Assembly: GCA_002292215.1 (NCBI GenBank)
Contig: DBBN01000064.1
Location: forward strand, 45,269 to 98,280
Source: Glaciecola sp. UBA983
Lineage (GTDB): Bacteria > Pseudomonadota > Gammaproteobacteria > Enterobacterales > Alteromonadaceae
Direction: 5' to 3'
Length of the DNA: 53,012 nucleotides
The position numbers were made by a program, and so were the translations under genes. Of the stretch, positions 50,011 through 53,012 are shown piece after piece (positions within the stretch are counted from its first letter, which is position 1; the number at the start of each line of letters is the position of its first letter). The notes below the pieces were generated by a model, which searched no databases, was not told the origin of the DNA, and was given only the letters and a program-made list of their open reading frames with translations.

Positions 50011-50091
50011 CTACTAAAGTCGTACAAAGCGTTTGCTATTAATTCGTTATCTTTGCCTAATAAACTGCATAACTATTAGGAAAAGAAACAC

Positions 50092-51375
50092 ATGAAAATT
50101 GAATCTCAAGTCTTACATCATGGCTTTAAATCTGATCCAACGACCAAAGCCGCTGCTGTTCCCATTTACCAAACCACGTCTTTTACCTTTGACGATACCC
50201 AGCACGGCGCCGATCTATTTGATTTAAAGGTACCAGGAAATATCTACTCTCGGATAATGAATCCGACAAACAATGTCTTAGAAGAACGTTTAGCTGCCAT
50301 TGAAGGTGGCATTGCTGCACTATGTGTATCGTCAGGTATGGCGGCAATTACCTATGCGATCCAAGCCTTAACCCAAGTCGGTGATAATATTATTTCTACC
50401 AGCCAGCTATATGGGGGCACCTATAATTTATTTGCACACACGCTACCGCGCCAAGGTGTAGAAGTTCGTATGACTTCGTTTGATGATCTATCGTCGATAG
50501 AAGAATTAATTGATGATAATACCAAAGCTATTTTTTGTGAATCCATTGGTAACCCTGCAGGCAATGTCGTCGATTTAGAAGCGTTATCTGACATTGCACA
50601 TAGTTTTGGCATTCCGGTAATTGTCGATAACACCGTTGCTACTCCAGTATTATGTCGCCCCTTTGAGCATGGCGCGGATATCGTCATACACTCTTTAACT
50701 AAATATATCGGTGGTCACGGTACGACAATTGGTGGCGCGATTATTGATTCAGGACGATTTGATTGGGTCGCTAATAAAGCTCGTTTCCCATTATTAAATG
50801 AGCCTGATCCATCCTATCATGGTGTGGTATACACCGAAGCATTAGGTCCTGCTGCGTATATTGGTCGTTGCCGCGTAGTACCATTACGTAACACAGGCGC
50901 AGCCTTAGCACCGCATAGCGCGTTTTTATTATTACAAGGTCTTGAGACTCTGCCATTAAGAATGGAGCGTCACTGTGACAACGCTCAAGCCTTAGCGGAA
51001 TACTTAAGCGAGCATGAACATGTCAGTTGGGTTAATTACGCCGGATTAGATAGCAGTCGTTATCATGCTACTTGTCAAAAAATGTCTCATGGTAAAGCAT
51101 CTGGGATTGTCAGTTTTGGTATAAAATCAAATGATCCGATTGCCGCAGGCGGTAAATTTATCGATGCCTTAGATATGATTTTACGTTTGGTCAATATTGG
51201 TGATGCTAAATCACTCGCATGTCATCCAGCGAGTACGACTCACCGTCAATTAGATGAAAAAGAACTGGCTAGTGCCGGTGTATCACAGGACTTAGTTCGT
51301 ATATCTGTCGGTATCGAACACATCGACGATATTATTGCTGATGTTGAACAAGCGATACAAAAAGCGGTTAGCTAA
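50092..51375 (+). CDS. metY: O-acetylhomoserine sulfhydrylase (MetY-type)
   Basis: PLP enzyme of the Cys/Met metabolism family that makes homocysteine from O-acetylhomoserine and sulfide. The 427-residue protein has NIYSRIMNPTNNVLEERLA near residues 50-68, the PLP-stacking SSGMAAITYAI near 80-90, SQLYGGTYNLFAHTLP near 104-119, and HSLTKYIGGHG with the Schiff-base Lys204. Length (about 425-430) fits MetY better than MetB/MetZ (about 390-400). It stands alone between hairpins; no S-box or Met operator was recognised upstream. Confidence 0.9.
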   Translation: MKIESQVLHHGFKSDPTTKAAAVPIYQTTSFTFDDTQHGADLFDLKVPGNIYSRIMNPTNNVLEERLAAIEGGIAALCVSSGMAAITYAIQALTQVGDNIISTSQLYGGTYNLFAHTLPRQGVEVRMTSFDDLSSIEELIDDNTKAIFCESIGNPAGNVVDLEALSDIAHSFGIPVIVDNTVATPVLCRPFEHGADIVIHSLTKYIGGHGTTIGGAIIDSGRFDWVANKARFPLLNEPDPSYHGVVYTEALGPAAYIGRCRVVPLRNTGAALAPHSAFLLLQGLETLPLRMERHCDNAQALAEYLSEHEHVSWVNYAGLDSSRYHATCQKMSHGKASGIVSFGIKSNDPIAAGGKFIDALDMILRLVNIGDAKSLACHPASTTHRQLDEKELASAGVSQDLVRISVGIEHIDDIIADVEQAIQKAVS

Positions 51376-51469
51376 GATAAATCATGGATATCTGTTTGTT
51401 TCGTAGTGATTTTTAACGCAAAACACATTATGATTGCGTTAATCATTCTTCTATATATTACAGATATCC

Positions 51470-52198
51470 ATGAGCCAACATTCTTTTGATGATGTACCTA
51501 ACATTCGTGTCGATGCCTCTGATCGTTCCGTCCAAGCCCATAATCCCAATGGGACGCCCCCACCTGTAACAACCGTTGTCAAAACTAGCAACCGAGGCTT
51601 AGTCATTAGTGCATTGTTATTGGCACTGTTATCATCTGGTGCTGCCGGTTATTTACTATATAGCCAACAACAAAGCCAACTGGCTTTTGACAGTGCGACG
51701 GCACGTATCCTTGAATTAGAGAATCGTTTATCTGCTACCGGTGAAGAAATGGGTAACTCCACGGTCGCATTACAAGTAAAAGTCACAGAGTTAGCCAATC
51801 GCTTAGAAGAATTATGGCAACAAATGGATAAATTATGGGCATCAGCATGGCGTCGTAATCAATCTGAAATAAAAGATTTAACCAAAGTCGTTGAAGATAA
51901 CCGCACCCAAGCGCAATCAAATGTTAATTCAGTTACTCAGTCCCTGAGCAAAGGTTTAGCCTCATCTGAAACCAAATTTGACGCGCTACAAAATGATTTT
52001 AATTCTGCGAAAAATGAAATTTTATCCGTGAGTATGGAACTGGAGACGATTAAACAAGGTTTGCTAAATGGGCAGGATGCTAATGTTGTCATCAATGAAA
52101 AAATTGCCATATTAGAGCAACGTAATACCGCATTACGTAGTCAAGTATCGTTGATTGAAAAGGCGATGGCGAGTAAATCAAGTCCGACCGGTGTTTAG
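51470..52198 (+). CDS. Membrane-anchored coiled-coil protein
   Basis: A 242-residue protein: a cytosolic N-terminal region of about 42 residues, one membrane helix (about 44-64, GLVISALLLALLSSGAAGYLL), and a long periplasmic helical region (about 70-232) rich in heptad leucines and Gln/Glu/Asn, expected to form a coiled coil. No catalytic motif is seen. Similar single-helix coiled-coil proteins occur in marine gammaproteobacteria, with unknown role; a structural or envelope function is inference. Confidence 0.75.
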   Translation: MSQHSFDDVPNIRVDASDRSVQAHNPNGTPPPVTTVVKTSNRGLVISALLLALLSSGAAGYLLYSQQQSQLAFDSATARILELENRLSATGEEMGNSTVALQVKVTELANRLEELWQQMDKLWASAWRRNQSEIKDLTKVVEDNRTQAQSNVNSVTQSLSKGLASSETKFDALQNDFNSAKNEILSVSMELETIKQGLLNGQDANVVINEKIAILEQRNTALRSQVSLIEKAMASKSSPTGV

Positions 52199-52228
52199 GT
52201 CGAGCATCACTACTTGCACTCACAAAAA

Positions 52229-52278
52229 TGTCATGATTACTTAACTACAGTGTCATGATTTTTTAATCGCAACGTCAC
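52229..52278 (+). promoter_or_regulatory. Pho-box-like repeats with 22-base period
   Basis: TGTCATGATT starts at 52229 and 52251, and CGTCAC at 52273, exactly 22 bases apart (two helical turns). PhoB half-sites (CTGTCAT) recur every 11 bases; weaker half-sites would fill the gaps. They lie 54-103 bases before the lipoprotein ATG. Suggestive of PhoB control, not proven. Confidence 0.5.
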
Positions 52279-52331
52279 ATAAAATTGTTTTCCTATAAGA
52301 GAATTATTATCTCAAGACTTTAGGAAAACAC

Positions 52332-53012
52332 ATGAAAAAATCAATATTAAGTGTCGTCATCTCGGGTGCATTACTATTATCTGGCTGCACCTTGGAAGGT
52401 GACGATGGTGCAGTAGGTGCAACAGGTGCATCTGGACCACAAGGCATTCAAGGTTCACAAGGTAGCGCTGGAGAAAACTCACCAACAGGGATAGAACTTA
52501 ATTTACTCGCTCGTGCCATCATCAATGTTGGTGGCGCAGCTGAAATCGTTCAATACCATAGTGCAAGCCAAGTGGCTTACGCCACCGATGGTACTGATAA
52601 CACGATTGCTATGATTGATATATCAGGCATTACATCATCCCCTTTAACACTGCCAAGCAATGATAATTCATTAATATTTAATCGCCTTTCATTACCGATC
52701 TCTGTCGGTGCAATTACACTAGGCGGTGTAACCAGCATTGCGATTTCAGGCAACATGATTGCAGTAGCAGTTCCAGCTGCAACCAAGGCCAATAACGGGT
52801 ATATCTTGTTTTACAACAATCTAGAAAATCAAGCACCGGCATTTGTGAAAGCAGTTGAAGTAGGTAATTTACCAGACATGGTGACATTTACGCCTGATGT
52901 CAGCAAAGTGTTAGTCGCTAATGAAGGGGAGCCGGCCAAAGACTATAGCATTGATCCTGAAGGCTCTATATCCGTGATCAGTATAAGCAATGGTGTGCCA
53001 GCAGATACGGCT
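52332..53012 (+). CDS. Choice-of-anchor-I-type lipoprotein with collagen-like segment, cut by window end
   Basis: The first 227 residues of a larger secreted protein are visible. It starts MKKSILSVVISGALLLSGCT with lipobox LSGC (Cys19), then a short collagen-like Gly-x-x run (GAVGATGASGPQGIQGSQG, about residues 26-44), and a beta-propeller-like domain (ASQVAYATDGTDNTIAMIDI, VKAVEVGNLPDMVTFTPDVS, VLVANEGEPAKDYSIDPEGS). The last pattern is typical of choice-of-anchor I / alkaline-phosphatase-like surface proteins. Likely an outer-membrane-anchored surface protein; Pho-box-like repeats upstream hint at phosphate-starvation control. The C-terminal half is outside the window. Confidence 0.82.
   Translation, partial: MKKSILSVVISGALLLSGCTLEGDDGAVGATGASGPQGIQGSQGSAGENSPTGIELNLLARAIINVGGAAEIVQYHSASQVAYATDGTDNTIAMIDISGITSSPLTLPSNDNSLIFNRLSLPISVGAITLGGVTSIAISGNMIAVAVPAATKANNGYILFYNNLENQAPAFVKAVEVGNLPDMVTFTPDVSKVLVANEGEPAKDYSIDPEGSISVISISNGVPADTA

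Noticed and set aside
49960..50091. SAM or S-box riboswitch before metY
   Set aside because: Only a simple 9-bp hairpin is present, best explained as the end of the previous transcript; no riboswitch core was seen.

Overview
The window looks like chromosome from a marine gammaproteobacterium of the Alteromonadales type (Shewanella, Psychrobium, Moritella or Pseudoalteromonas neighbourhood). The evidence is a HexR-controlled Entner-Doudoroff operon, the aat-bpt-infA // clpA-clpS-cspD block, a tmRNA tag reading ANDENYALAA, roxA (ycfD), hflD-purB, ppsA/ppsR, AT-rich intergenic DNA and good family matches to gammaproteobacterial proteins. Genus-level assignment is inference; no rRNA is present.

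Layout. 1-10 kb is central carbon metabolism: a leftward zwf-pgl-edd-glk-eda operon, divergent hexR, then pykA, a saccharopine-dehydrogenase-like reductase and a YdjA nitroreductase. 10-25 kb is housekeeping: sppA, sprT, yfbV, trxB, the N-degron genes aat, bpt, clpA and clpS around infA, cspD, rluE, mnmA-hflD-purB, a minimal class III nucleotide cyclase and the ribosomal oxygenase roxA. 25-34 kb has a large YdiJ-type FAD/Fe-S dehydrogenase, ppsA with its regulator ppsR, rnfH-ratA and smpB. 34-38 kb, between smpB and its partner RNA ssrA, holds a hybrid histidine kinase with a disrupted 5' end and a TonB receptor plus DUF2946-like pair that may concern copper.

38.6-44.3 kb is a compact 5.64-kb integrative element inserted in the 3' end of ssrA. 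It is bounded by a 24-bp direct repeat and carries a P4-type integrase, candidate arm-type integrase sites at both ends, an AlpA-like regulator with a possible ribosome-site-masking hairpin, a RepA-like ATPase, an unknown protein, and an lrp/lysE cargo pair bracketed by two diverged ~170-bp direct repeats. 44.3-53 kb returns to chromosome: a membrane protein, an RbgA/YlqF-like GTPase, a DehR-like reductase and a KdgF-like cupin that share the same operator/promoter design (probable uronate or alginate catabolism), a glycine-zipper lipoprotein, a DUF155 protein, MetY-type sulfhydrylase, a coiled-coil membrane protein, and the start of a choice-of-anchor-I-type lipoprotein preceded by 22-bp-phased Pho-box-like repeats.

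How it works together. HexR boxes lie in front of zwf, pykA and ppsA/ppsR, so one regulator can coordinate sugar breakdown and gluconeogenesis. The DehR and KdgF genes would produce 2-keto-3-deoxygluconate, which after phosphorylation enters the same Eda step. The most novel-looking items are the ssrA element and its repeat-flanked cargo, the cyclase with an Asn-to-Asp active-site change, the two-gene uronate regulon, and the histidine kinase whose best start lies in a different frame.
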